DNA from: Bombyx mori
Lineage: Eukaryota; Arthropoda; Insecta; Lepidoptera; Bombycidae
NCBI RefSeq assembly: GCF_030269925.1
Contig: NC_085110.1
Location: forward strand, 1,922,001-1,986,000
Direction of reading: 5' to 3'
Length of the DNA stretch: 64,000 nucleotides
Both the position numbers and the translations under genes were made by a program. The notes beneath the pieces are model-generated. The model was not told the origin of the DNA, made no database searches, and worked only from the letters and a program-made list of their open reading frames with translations. Position 1 is the stretch's first letter, and the number at the start of each line of letters is the position of its first letter. This document shows positions 46,422 through 57,718 of the stretch, piece by piece.

Positions 46422-49400
46422 TTAGAGCCCGAGCGCGGGGACCGGCAGGTACTCGACCGGGTTGGGTGCGCACGCCTGCCGCACGCTCATCTCCCACGCG
46501 TCCAGGAGTTGGCCCACAGAACAGCTTTTTGGTAGCCTGGTGAACAAGAGCAACTATAGTAGAATTATTTTGTCCGTGCAGTTTGGGTCATAAAACATAG
46601 CCCGGCTAGGGCGGTGAGCATGTTGCGATTATCGATAAAACAAATGAGTCATCGAAGGCAGGTACACGGCGGCGGGGCGGTATACGAAGGGTGGTGAGAC
46701 ATTGTTATGTTACGAGTCATTTGTACTTACCTGCAAATAATAGTACTTGTGTCGAAGAGAAATGTGTTTTTATGCATTCGCTCTCTGAATTTCTTAGTGA
46801 CACAATGGCTACTCCTGTTTTGTACCAAAACGGCAGATATTGTGCAAATATTATTCAAAATATTTTTTTAAATAATTTTTTTTTTTTATTCAAAATAATA
46901 TTTGCACGTATTGATATCAACAATGTGTTAAAAATTTTCACTGAAATGAAAATAGATCCCGAAAAGTTACAAAGTGTTAAATTCTGCCGTTCTCGTTAAC
47001 TTGCTGCGGCGATATGTGGTGTAAGTGTTCGATTAGTGATTTTTACTTTCATTTTTATCACTAACCCACAAAATGACATAACTAAATTCTCTATCGATAA
47101 CGCTTATCGAAAACAATAATGCGCATCACTATGGCTGTCCATAAGGTCCGTGAGTGGAAGAGAGAGCGAAATACTCGCTTCACCGCTCCGATTATTTATG
47201 ACCCAAACTGCATGGACAAAATAATTCTACTATAGTTAATCAATGGTAGTGATATAATTCTGGTGAACGAGAGCAACTAGTTAACGATAGGTAGTGATAC
47301 AATTGAAGCCGTCAGCGCAAAAGTGACCTAAGCTTACCATAGTCAATATGAAGGTAATGAGGTTCGAATTTACCTTTACAATATACTTCCGAGGCAAAAA
47401 AATACGTGCTAAAAATGTTTACAAAGTCATCTGTTATCTATGAATTAAACTAGGGATTTTGCATCAAAATTTATTATGTTTTAAATAAATTGCAATACAT
47501 AAGCACGAATATGAAGTGTGAGTGAGGTGCGGGTACCTGGCGCAGCGGGCGTCCATGGCGCGCTCGACGCGGTGCAGGAAGGCGGAGTGCGCGGCGCGGG
47601 CGCGGGGGGGGCGGCGCAGCAGCGCGGGGGGCGCGGCGGGGTAGTCGCGCGGCACGGACACGTGCACGGAGCACGCGCACGGCAGCCGCGCGTCGTCCAG
47701 CTGCGCCACCAGCCACAGCCCGCCGCCGCCCAGCTGCAGCGACTCCAGCGACACCTGCACAGCAAACCTAGCTATTGCATGCACCTTGGTAGCGAGCTCA
47801 TGCTGGTGGTAGGACCTCTTGCGAGTTCGTACGGGTAGGTACCACCACCCCGCCTATTTCGGCCGTGAAGCAGTAATGCGTTTCGGTTTGAAGGGTGGGG
47901 CAGCCATTGTAACTGAAACCTTAGAACTTATATCGCAAGGTGAGTGCCGGCATTTACATTACAGGACACTACATATACACTTCAGATAATGTTATGCTAT
48001 TATTATCATTATATGTCGTTGAGATGAACGCGCCCATCTATATATCGGAACCTGATTGCACCATTACAAAAAGTTCTAGTGTCGTATAATAAAATAAATA
48101 GAACAAAATAAAGCTCATTTCAACTAAGAGAAGAAAATCGAAGAAATAAAAAAATAACGAATTCAGTCCCTTAATCTCCTGGTGAGGTGACTACGAACCT
48201 TGAACCTGGAGTCCAGCCTGGCAATTTCCCCCTGCAGCACGTCGGGTATCTCCATCTCGGGCTCCGCCATCTTCGGCGCCTTGTACGGCGGCGGCACGTT
48301 CCTGCAAACGGCACCGACGTTCACTTCCCTACCCATTTCTGCCGCGTACGGTATACCAATCACAACGCACCATTAAGACACCGGCTCATCACCGGCGGCG
48401 TTTTAGCCTGGTAATGTCATCATTAACAACCACCATTATATCGTCATTCCCAGAGTTTAGATAGTTGAAATAAATATAACAATAACACTTGTCCCACACA
48501 ATAAGCGCTAGTCCAGCAGTGATGGTTGATATCGGATTCACTACACGGGATTTTCGACATTTATTACTGGTTTTACAGTACAACAAAGTGAGATTTAGAT
48601 TTCATGACTGAAAGTGGAGTGGCGGCCTTTACGTTGTTGATGTCTATGGGCTCCGATACCACTTAACACCAAACGGGTGAACTCGTCCACCGATCTAAGC
48701 AATAAAAAATACTCACTTTATCTCTGGTCCATTTAGAGCGTCCAGGGTGGACCCGAAGGTTCTCTTGAGCGTGTGGTTAGCCAGCGGCGACTGCAGGCAG
48801 TTGTTGACGACCTCCAGCAACGGGTTCACTATTTGCTCCTGTTGATCATTCGGTATGCTCAGGACACCGTGAAGGGTGATCCATGTGATTATTTTAAAGA
48901 TTTTAAAGATTCCTATCGTACAAGTTTGAACATTATTATGGTTTTATGATCACATTTCTATAATCATTATTTCTTTTTAATCATTGTTCTACAATCACAA
49001 ATTTTGCCAGGGCTATACTATAGACATATAATTTTAAAGACAAACAATTTTAATCTATTCTCAATTAGACAACAGACTTTAAAAATAAACAAAAGAACAC
49101 CTATATGTATATGTATACATGTGCGTGTGTCAAATACGCGGTAGTGTGTGTAATGTTTTATTTATTGGTTTAATGTATTTGTTATGCTTAATTAAAAAAA
49201 ATATTAGCATTGTGCACTCCTTCTCTATATTCTCTATAAGTGTGGGAAATTTTACACTCCTCCTATAAAAGGGACACAAAGTTTTTGCTTGACGTATTAA
49301 CATATAGATAATTGGGAAACAATAAAATTTGTGTGATTATTTTTGGGCCCTTTTGAATGTATACGTGTGTCTGTAGCGACGTACCTTCCCGGACCCCGGC

Positions 49401-52400
49401 AGTCCCACCACGACCCCTTCGCTTCGTTTGAAGTCCAACTTCTCGAGCACGACCTCACACTTGATGAGCGTCTCCAAAGTTATCCTTTTGTTAGGATTCG
49501 ACAAGATGTCCAGTAGGTTCTTCATCTTCTTCAACTTCTCCACATCTGAGCAAAACATTTTATATTGATAATGTTACCTAATTAAAATTATTTGAATCTT
49601 TGCCATGTGACAAAACAATTAAGTGGTGATTTTACGTGAGTAATGTAATTTATATTATAATGATCTTTACTGGTGGTAGGACCTCTTGTGAGTTCGCGCG
49701 GGTAGGTACCACCGCCCTGACTATTTCTGCCGTGAAGCAGTAATGCGTTTCGGTTTGAAGGGCGAGGCAGCCGTTGTAACTATACTCAGACCTTAGAACT
49801 TATATCTCAAGGTGGGTGGCACATTTGTGTTGTCTATGTTGATGTCTATGGGCCTATGTCTATAGTAACCACTTAACACCAGGTGGACTGTGAGCTCGTC
49901 CACCCATATAAGCAATAAATAAATAAAAACTATCTTAAGGTATCAGAGATAACGATCGTCAGGCAAACACTAGGGCAAATAAAATATATTTTATGTGGAA
50001 TACGTAAAGGTTACTTTCACTTATTTAGATGGATCTTTATATTAATTTTATGGTAATGTTTATAGTATAGCAGCATTCATGATTGCCTACACGATGTCTA
50101 GAGAGGGTTTGCAGACACCAATATGAGTGAAGCCACACAACTTCAAACGTTGTATTCAATACAACAATGGCTTTAAAACAGAACGTTTGATTAGTCGTAA
50201 GGAAAATGATGGGATCGGTCCACTCACTCTCGCCCTCGCTGACCATCCTGTGCACCATGCGCCGTAATGGCTCGATGTACTTGGAGAGCTGGCGGACCTT
50301 CTCCCTGTAGGCGGCCTCCTCGCCGCCCGGGGACCCCGCCCCCAGCGCCGCCTGCGGGGTGTTGAGGGACGGGGACGGAGACTGCACCATGCCCATACCC
50401 ACGCTCCTGCAAAAGGTGCACAAACGTATTTAACAGACCTTAAAAATAATAAACCTTTTCCATGATTACGTATTCTTTATAATAGTGCGTTGTACGCACA
50501 ACAAACACTATGGTTGACCGTAGAAAAGTATTTCTAAGTCATTTATAACTTTATTATAAATTATGTATACGTTTATTATCAATGTTAAAGTTATTAATAA
50601 GTTAGTAATTAAAACTTGGATTAAATTAAACAATTCAAAAGTGTCACTCTTAAAAGGACAATGAAGTTAATGCAATAACTTAACGGTTTTTGATTTGGAG
50701 AGACTGCAATAAAGAAGATTATCAATTATCAGTAGGTATATGCGGAATGGCTTTAATAAGAAGATTCCATGAAGTGCTGGCTGTAGAGCACAGTTTAAAG
50801 ATACACAGTTTGAGCTGGTGGACCGTACCTCTGTTGCTGTGAGACGTGATGCGCGAGGTGCGTGGGGGCGGAGGGCGAGGGGCTTCCCCCGCAGGCCGCC
50901 AGCCCGCCCAGACTCGACATTGGGGATGGCATAGTGTTGGCCATCACTCCTGTACACATACAACTACGCTTAATAAACCTATTATTGTATAACTAATTAT
51001 TTCTTTATTTTAACGATCTTCACAGTGGGCCGCGTTTCCGATCCGGTGGTAGATTCTGCGAAGCACTGCTTTTGCTAGGGCCAGTGTTAGCAGCACCTAC
51101 GGTTTGAACCCCGAGAGCCCACCTACACGCTAGAGCAACGCTTCTCACTGCTATCAGTATAGGTAGGGAAAAAAATATATTCAGGAACGGTCAGTGACAT
51201 AATTTATATATAAAATACCTTAAGCTTGTTAGGCTTTAAGCAATTACTGACAGTCCTGTTCCAATTATTTATACTAACTAAATTAAATGTGAACATTTTA
51301 CAGAGGAATGCAATTACCCATGGAGACGGGACTGGGTCCGGGCATGCCCGGTGAGGGTGCAGAGGGCGAGGGGCTCTGCCTCAGGAACTGTGCGGGCGGC
51401 GGGCCTCGCGAGTACCCCGCGCCCAGCATGCCCACCTCCTGCTTGCCTTGCACCCTGCCCTGCATGTGGCCCATGTTCATACCCACCATCTGATTATTTC
51501 CCATTCCTCCCACTGTGAATTATAAACGTTTTTTCTTACATAATATAATGGCCAAATGCCCACTAACATGCCACAATTAATTTACTAGACCCCTAAAATT
51601 GCAACAAGAGACAAAAAAGCGTGTCTAATTATTATTATAATGCAAATGCCAGTGCCAATATGCTCAATGAGTTTTTCGCCGGATCTTCTCAGTGGATCGC
51701 GTTTCCGATCTGGAGGTATATTCTGCAAAGCACTGCTCTTGCTAGGGCCAGTGTTAGCAACACTCCCGGTTTGAGCCTTGTGAGCTCACCTACATGTCAA
51801 GGTGAAGCTGAAATAGTGCCAATACATGTATACTTTGCATGTTTTTATGGGTGAACAAACTCTTGGACCCTTCTGCGTTAACTGGTTGCCAGAGCTCTTA
51901 AAAAACAGTGGGAATGCTGCCCAACTCGAGACACAAGATCAAAGCCCCACTTGAATTGTATAATAAAAGGTGTCATGAACAAAATAATACTCACCCATTT
52001 GCCCAGACATTTGCCCTTGCATATTGTTGGGTGGCATCTGACCGCCCATACCCACTTGGTTACATGGCATCTGACCCACCATGGTATTAGCACCACTCAT
52101 AGGCACTGCCATATTATTAGACATGGACATATTCTGCATCATCTGACCCTGCATGCTGGGTCCAGCAAGCTGATTCTGCAGCTGACTGCCCATAGGATTT
52201 CCCATGCCTCCCATGCCCATATTGTTGCCCATTTGACCCTGATTTCCGACCATGCCCATTGAACCAGCAAGTTTGTTTTGCATGGGCATATTCATTTGTG
52301 GTCTTTGGTTTAATGTTTGAAGCAGGTTAGTAGCGGTTTGGGCTTGAGGTCCCTGAGACACTATGGGACCCGTTTGACCCAACTGAGACTGCATGCCCCC

Positions 52401-53467
52401 CATTTGTGTCTGCATAACGTTTTGTTGTTGCATTTGGCCTTGAGGTCCCATATTCATCATCTGGTTTCGAGATCCTTGAGATGCGAGCGTCTGTAATGCA
52501 TTTATAGGGTCGGGGGCTAAGCCAGTCTGGCTATTAGGACCTTGAGGGGCTTGTCCCTGTTGGGGTTGTACTTGTGTAGAAGGACCACTTTGGTTCTGAT
52601 TTTGCACTTGCATATTTGGTTGGCCTTGATTTTGCTTTGGTTGTGCTGTTGATTGATAATGAGAAGTTAATTATGAAGTTATTATATCCATCTGTAACTG
52701 TATTATAGATATTAACTGTAAGTTTACATTTTGAATCCCTTAATTCTGAGTACTTGATGCTGGCTGTCATTCTGAATGACTTGTAATGACCGCATAATTA
52801 TTTTTTGATTTACATTTTAATTAAGTAATAATATGTAGACAATTATAGTAAGTATGTTTACTTGACAATGAGCTTAATTTTGTTGTTATAGTGCTCGTTA
52901 TATCCTTTATTGTACCATTAATATTTATATAATACTGTTAGTGTGTATTTTACCTACATAAAAAGTATATTTTTAAAGTATAAAAATTGTGACACATTAA
53001 TCTAAAAAAGGTGTTACTTACACATTTCTCTTACATGCAGAATGAGTTTTGCTACCATATTCATGTACTCATCTCTGTTTTTGGCCTTTAAGAACACATG
53101 AGTCTCCATCTCACTGCTGTTACGAGCGACCTGCATACCGGAGCGCTGTATTGCTTCCTCGCTGTAAATATTCATTCAATTCGTTATGCATTACTTTACG
53201 ATATATAGTTGGGGGAAGAACGGACTTGCCTATTATTTTAAATCATATACTGGACAAGATTACTGGATAACTTGTCGTCGAAATAATTTTGCAAAAAAAA
53301 AAAGAAATATTTCAGACAAAATCGTTATTCAGTATTAAAGTTTCGATGGGCATTAAGCAACGAATGAAACTAATGTATTTTTTTTCAGTACATTAAAATA
53401 CTTACATTTTAGAAACAACGTTTTGCCGAAATGACTGTGTTCTCCAGTTATTGTCGTCTGACGCCAT
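46422..53467 (-). CDS. MED15: Mediator complex subunit 15 (11 exons, 688 aa)
   Basis: Tail-module subunit of Mediator, linking activators to RNA polymerase II in the nucleus. Minus-strand exons: 53467-53406, 53161-53022, 52645-51995, 51512-51318, 50949-50829, 50406-50228, 49545-49385, 48838-48717, 48301-48199, 47754-47537 and 46536-46422. All are GT-AG and total 2067 nt in frame. The N-terminus (about 1-75) is the KIX-type activator-binding domain: [18 protein letters not shown], then a region ending [10 protein letters not shown]. Residues 68-284 are Gln/Met/Asn/Gly-rich low complexity. Residues about 350-430 are Pro/Ser-rich. Then comes the conserved MED15 C-terminus, with [20 protein letters not shown] in exon 6 and [20 protein letters not shown] in exon 11. 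Drosophila MED15 is of similar size. Exon 10 is GC-rich and encodes an Arg/Ala/Pro-rich stretch. The last intron is structurally odd (see findings). A minus-strand AATAAA lies at about 46020-46025 as a possible polyA signal. Confidence 0.93.
46557..47232. mobile_element. TA-flanked MITE in the last MED15 intron
   Basis: About 42-bp TIRs: left TAGTAGAATTATTTTGTCC continuing to TGCAGTTTGGGTCATAAA, inverted at the right end. TA at 46555-46556 and 47233-47234. An undisturbed sister of the target site (TAACTAGTTGC on the minus strand) lies at 47260-47298 and proves the insertion point. The ORF at 46691-46999 inside is not recognised. Confidence 0.85.
47260..47298. repeat. 39-bp duplicate of the MED15 exon 11 splice-acceptor region
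   Basis: Matches 46537-46556 joined to 47233-47253 with a few differences. In gene sense it ends GTTGCTCTCGTTCACCAG, the same as the true acceptor apart from one base. Confidence 0.85.
47803..47960 (+). repeat. Bm1-type SINE, 3'-truncated
   Basis: CTGGTGGTAGGACCTCTTGC to GGTGAGTGCCGGCATTTAC. It starts 49 bp upstream of MED15 exon 10 on the gene's antisense side. Confidence 0.8.
48612..48711 (+). repeat. Bm1-type SINE 3' fragment
   Basis: GTGGAGTGGCGGCCTTTACG to CGATCTAAGCAATAAAAAA. It abuts the donor side of MED15 exon 8 (48717). Confidence 0.7.
49668..49930 (+). repeat. Bm1-type SINE, 5'-truncated
   Basis: TACTGGTGGTAGGACCTCTT to CATATAAGCAATAAATAAAT, in the MED15 intron between exons 6 and 7. 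It carries a small internal duplication around GTTGTCTATGTTGATGTCTA. Confidence 0.82.
51020..51175 (+). mobile_element. Truncated LINE 3' end (family L)
   Basis: CACAGTGGGCCGCGTTTCCG to the polyA at ATAGGTAGGGAAAAAAA, in the MED15 intron between exons 4 and 5. Confidence 0.75.
51664..51825 (+). mobile_element. Truncated LINE 3' end (family L), tail missing
   Basis: CAATGAGTTTTTCGCCGGAT to GTCAAGGTGAAGCTGAAATA, in the MED15 intron between exons 3 and 4. The usual polyA end is absent. Confidence 0.7.
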
Positions 53468-54325
53468 TGTCTAGAGTTAATATATTTCCCCCTGAAAACT
53501 TGATTTTAAATTGTAAATTTAATAGAATACCATTTGCGTCTCTGAATGATGCTGTATTTTTAAATTTATTATTGCAAATTTTTGTAATTTATTCCACACA
53601 AACGCACCTTTCACAAGTGAAGTTTGTTGCTATTTCTCAAGTCTTAGTAGTCTGTGGTTTGTTTGTTGTCACCATAGATTTTTTTTGTTCTGTTTGTCTA
53701 TATGTATAGGCAAAGCAATTTAACTCATTGTTGTCTCGAATGAAACAAAGAACATACCTTTATGGAGGGAAGGCGAGGGGATACCATGTAAATTGTATTT
53801 TATTCCCTCAGTGCCTGTTCCGGCTTAAAAACATATTTTTTTATGTTGTTAATAGCTTAGAATCTTTAACAGTGCACAGATGCCAGAAAGAAGCAAGTTA
53901 TTGAATGTGACTACTTTCAGCAATTTAGCAATTTACTCAGTATCATCTCATCTCACCTCGTCTCGTCTGGTCTCATTACATAGGTCCGGCAGCCGTCGAC
54001 AGCGACTGTGATTTCTTTCACTTGTAATGTTGGTCAAACGTAGGGTTGTGAACCCTAGTAAATGTAAAAATAAGCATAAATAACTAAAAACAAATGACGC
54101 ACGGTCATCCGACCCCAAATTTGGTTTCCCTGTGTAATGGATACCAAAAATTTATTTACATACTCGCACACGTTTAAATATAGACATTTATAAGATAATA
54201 AACCATCGATATATTACCACTAGATACCGCGTAAAGGCGTCAAAAGTAACCTAACAAAACAGTGCTTAGATTCATATTAAGCACTGTTTTGGCCGTCAGT
54301 GTCACGCCGACCGTCGAGTGGAACG
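53468..54325. other. Intergenic sequence between MED15 and the Iwr1-like gene
   Basis: Includes the upstream region of MED15. A CTCATCTCATCTCACCTCG-type simple sequence occurs at about 53944-53976. The ORF 53431-53709 runs over the MED15 start and is not a gene. No promoter motif assigned. Confidence 0.4.
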
Positions 54326-54401
54326 ATTCCAAAATGCGCTGTAAAAAGTTGTAAAAAAACACGCTTACAAAGAGAAAACAACATGAAATTTAGTATTTTT
54401 G
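54326..54401 (+). pseudogene. THAP-domain first-exon remnant
   Basis: The frame reads (I)PKCAVKSCKKTRLQREN then NMKFSIF, followed by a perfect donor GGTAAGT at 54401. It fits the start of a THAP zinc finger (C-x4-C, then a KFSxF block). The position of the expected initiator Met is ATT. No continuing exon was found, so it is probably a dead transposase or gene fragment. Confidence 0.5.
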
Positions 54402-54598
54402 GTAAGTTGTATAATTTTTACTAATAGATAGTGATAAACATTTAAAATAAATCAGTTATCCTTGCCAAATTAGTACTTCAAAAAATTAATTCCTATTATT
54501 TTGCTTCGCAGTTATTTGTTTCGCACACATAATAACGTTTACATGCAAGACAAGGATGAAATAGGGCTATTCCAGGACAAGTCTAGTGGAGTCACCAA

Positions 54599-54976
54599 TT
54601 TTTTTTTTTATTACTTAGATGGGTGGACAAGCTCACAGCCCACCTGGTGTTAAGTGGTTATACTGGAGCCCATAGACATATACAGCGTATTTACGCTGCC
54701 ATTTGCGCATTTGCGCCATCCACCTTGAGATATAACTTCTAAGGTCTCAAGTATAGTTACAACGGCTGCCCCACCCTTCAAACCGAAACGCATTACTGCT
54801 TCACGGCAGAAATAGGTGGGGTGGTGGTACCTACTCGTGCGGACTCACAAGAGGTCCTACAACCAGTAATTACGAAAATTATTTTGCGGGTTTGATTTTT
54901 ATTACACGATGCTATTCCTTCACCGTGGAAGTCAATTGTGAACATTTGTTAAGTACGTATTTCACTAGAAAAATTT
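54599..54976 (-). mobile_element. Bm1-type SINE, nearly full length
   Basis: TTATTACTTAGATGGGTGG at the A-rich tail side to ACGTATTTCACTAGAAAAA. Only the outer tRNA-like head is missing. Confidence 0.82.
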
Positions 54977-55299
54977 GTGTAAATGTTTACTTTATTCTTA
55001 AGGAAATAAGATTAAATTTGGAACAAAAGTTATTGTAAAAGACTATCTCTTTCTGTCATTCATGGCGTAAGGTCGTAAATGAATGTTAAAACAATCTAAA
55101 CTGCACTTTATTACTTCAAGAAAAGGTATAGTTTAGGTTACAATTATTATACCTTTACATCGTTTTTCTCCACTTGATGGTATAGTCAGATTAGTTAGTC
55201 GATGCCATATTTGTGTTTGGTTTTTGTTTGTGAGGCGTTATCTAGTGGTAATATATCGATGTAATAAACATCGAAGCAAACTGTTTTCCTGTTCATCCT

Positions 55300-55405
55300 G
55301 TTCAACCTGTTCATCACATGAATGTTTGCCTGAAGTGGGAGTCGAACCCACGATCCTCGGCGTAACACTCAAGAGTGCTATAACTACTGCATCACTGAGT
55401 CCATT
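55300..55405 (-). repeat. tRNA-like SINE head, copy 2
   Basis: The minus strand reads GACTCAGTGATGCAGTAG then GATCGTGGGTTCGACTCCCA, with A- and B-box-like promoter elements. It is followed by GGCAAACATTCATG as in the copy at 12835-12930. The anticodon and acceptor arms do not fold into a normal tRNA. Confidence 0.6.
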
Positions 55406-55594
55406 TTATTCCAAATTATACTTACCGATATCGGCACTCTTTGATTTAATTATGACTCTATATCTCGTAAAACTTAAAAATGTATTGCAAGATGGGACAG
55501 GCGTTACGATTTATATTTCTTTGTGGTCCAGTCCAGAAGTAGTTATGTGTTCCAGGTTGATGAGGGAAGTTGTCATACGGCAGAATTGAGACTC

Positions 55595-55735
55595 TCGAGG
55601 TGGGTAATGTTTCGAGGTGGGTAATGGAACTAATGGAACTCAAGTTGTGATATCTATGGGTTTCGTTAACCATTTAATACCCAGTGGGCTGTGAACCCGT
55701 CTATCTTTATTTACCATAAATAAAATAGTACGATT
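55595..55735 (+). repeat. Divergent SINE tail
   Basis: GATATCTATGGGTTTCGTTAACC and CCAGTGGGCTGTGAACCCG match the Bm1 tail with many changes. An old copy. Confidence 0.5.
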
Positions 55736-56415
55736 ACTTCCTAGTAATTATTAGTAATTATTACGACCCATCGTCTATTTAATCATAAGTCATGGGTGTC
55801 GTGACTCAACTACGAACTAATAACAAAATTTCAATTTTCTACTGAATTATCCTCCTGATTACGATTTTGTGTTCTAAGGCGTGTGGTGAGCCCAGTCAGA
55901 TTATTTTTGTTATTTTGGGATATATCTACTGTGATATTGTTCCTGGAGTCCACTAACATCATCTTCTACTATTGAGGCAAAAGAGATGTCATAAAATATA
56001 AGCAATAGCATGTATCGCGTTAACAGTATTTTCAACAAATTAGAGTTTCAGATCAATAGCTTTTACCGGAAAATAACAATAATTCGATGAGAAAATTTTC
56101 CTTTGTCGTACTTTTTGTCGTAGTTTGGAAAACCCTAGAAACACTAAAATAACAAAATAAAACTATTCACACAACTTCATTCTTTGCGTTCCCGCCAAAA
56201 AGTTCGAAGATATTTACTTCTTTAATAGTCTGTTTCTTTATTAGCTTTTTATTATTCATAAACTGTAAACAATTAAAACGGCGAATTATAAAAATCTTAT
56301 TAATTGATACTGGCTAATGCACAAACCGTGCCGGAGCCAAAATTAAATAAAAAAATATAATCATAGATAAACATAATATTTGACAAACGAATGATATTAA
56401 AATAGGGTTTAAACG

Positions 56416-57584
56416 GTGCCTAGTAGACGTGCGCTAATCATGTTCGGAACTGGATTGAACATGACATCGTTCTTTTGAGTGTCGGAACTAGTTCCAGTAA
56501 ACATGTTCGCGGAACTGTTTAGTTTCACGAACATGTTAAGTCTAGTAGCTGTTTGTAGTTTGTAGCTGTTTAGTTCCGCGGACATATTAAGTCTAGTAGC
56601 TGTTTGAAGCTGTTTAGTTCCGCGGACATGTTAAGTCTAGTAGCTGTTTGTAGTGTAGCGAATCACGTATTAAGTTATTATTAATTACACAATATTTTTC
56701 AAAAAAGGTATTAAAAATACAATTTTTTAAAAGCACTATATAAAAATAGATTGCCGCTTATGGCAATTATTATTGTAATTATTATTTTGTAAGGTTTTTA
56801 GTTTTAGGTTCATTGTTACAGCTGGTTGCATAATTTATTAATGTACTGTAATTACTTTGTCATAATTTCAACTACTCTACTACTTTCATTATTTTTCAAT
56901 GTAGGTATTGTACGATGCACCGAAAACTATAACCTATCAGTTGTTAATTAAAATACCACGTTATTCTGATATACAACGTAAATTGAGCTCGTTGTAGCCT
57001 TACAAACTTTTTCCCATAACCGAGATACCGAATAGCGAAAGTGGTGAATGTTTTAAAATTCTCGAATTTTGAATTATGATTTTCTAAGAAATGGTCTACA
57101 AACACTTAAGGTTAAGTGCTCGTAGGAATGATGCATGGTCAAGGTCAAAATCCATAGCAAAACATTTTAATTTATTCAACTATCGACTGTAACACGTAGG
57201 TCGTAGAGCATAACTTCAATATTAATAAAAATGTAATATGAAAGAGCTCCACACGCAGTTTCATGCACTCGCTCCATCTCACTCTCTCGTATTCGTGCCA
57301 TATGTCGCCTTATCTCTTTACGTGGACTCGTGTCGGTTCGAGACTCGTTCGGGTGGACTCGCCGCGCCACGCCTCCGCGCCGCGCGGTACCTATGCTCTA
57401 ATCATGTCCGCATGTCCGTCATGTTCAACGCGTTCGTAGTTCCTGCATAACAGTACACTTGGAATGGAAATGGAACTGTCTGAACATGTTAATTTTGACA
57501 ACTCGGATTGAATGATATAGTTCCATATGAGGACATAGTTCCAGGAACTATTTAGGTCCGGAACTACGCATGTCTAGTGCCTAG
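56416..57584. mobile_element. hAT-like non-autonomous element with 8-bp target duplication
   Basis: GTGCCTAG at 56416-56423 and 57577-57584 flanks a 1153-bp element. Its left end is TAGACGTGCGC and its right end inverted is TAGACATGCG. GAACATGTT and TTCCGGAACT-type motifs recur near both ends. A tandem array is present at about 56560-56655. An exact 8-bp duplication and short TIRs are hallmarks of the hAT superfamily. No transposase was recognised. Confidence 0.82.
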
Positions 57585-57718
57585 TGGAAGTTTCCGATAA
57601 ATTTAAAGTTAAAGTTAAATTTAAACCTAGGCGAAGAAGTTGTAAATGAACACAATCTTTGTTATCACATATCTTTATTGTGTTTTTATGTTGTATCTTA
57701 GAGGTGTTTATTAAAAAT

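Noticed and set aside
46691..46999. 102-codon ORF inside the MED15 intronic MITE as a transposase
   Set aside because: No recognisable catalytic motif; much of it is poly-Phe/Asn from AT-rich sequence.
47464..47838. Several overlapping long ORFs on both strands
   Set aside because: They are GC-driven shadows of MED15 exon 10 (47537-47754); only the frame continuing exons 9 and 11 makes MED15 sequence.
55300..55405. Functional tRNA gene
   Set aside because: Only the T-arm/B-box region is tRNA-like; acceptor and anticodon stems do not form, and a sister copy at 12835-12930 shares flanking repeat sequence.
56520..56660. Tandem repeats resembling a CRISPR-like array
   Set aside because: Only a few imperfect units without unique spacers, inside a hAT-like element of a eukaryotic genome.
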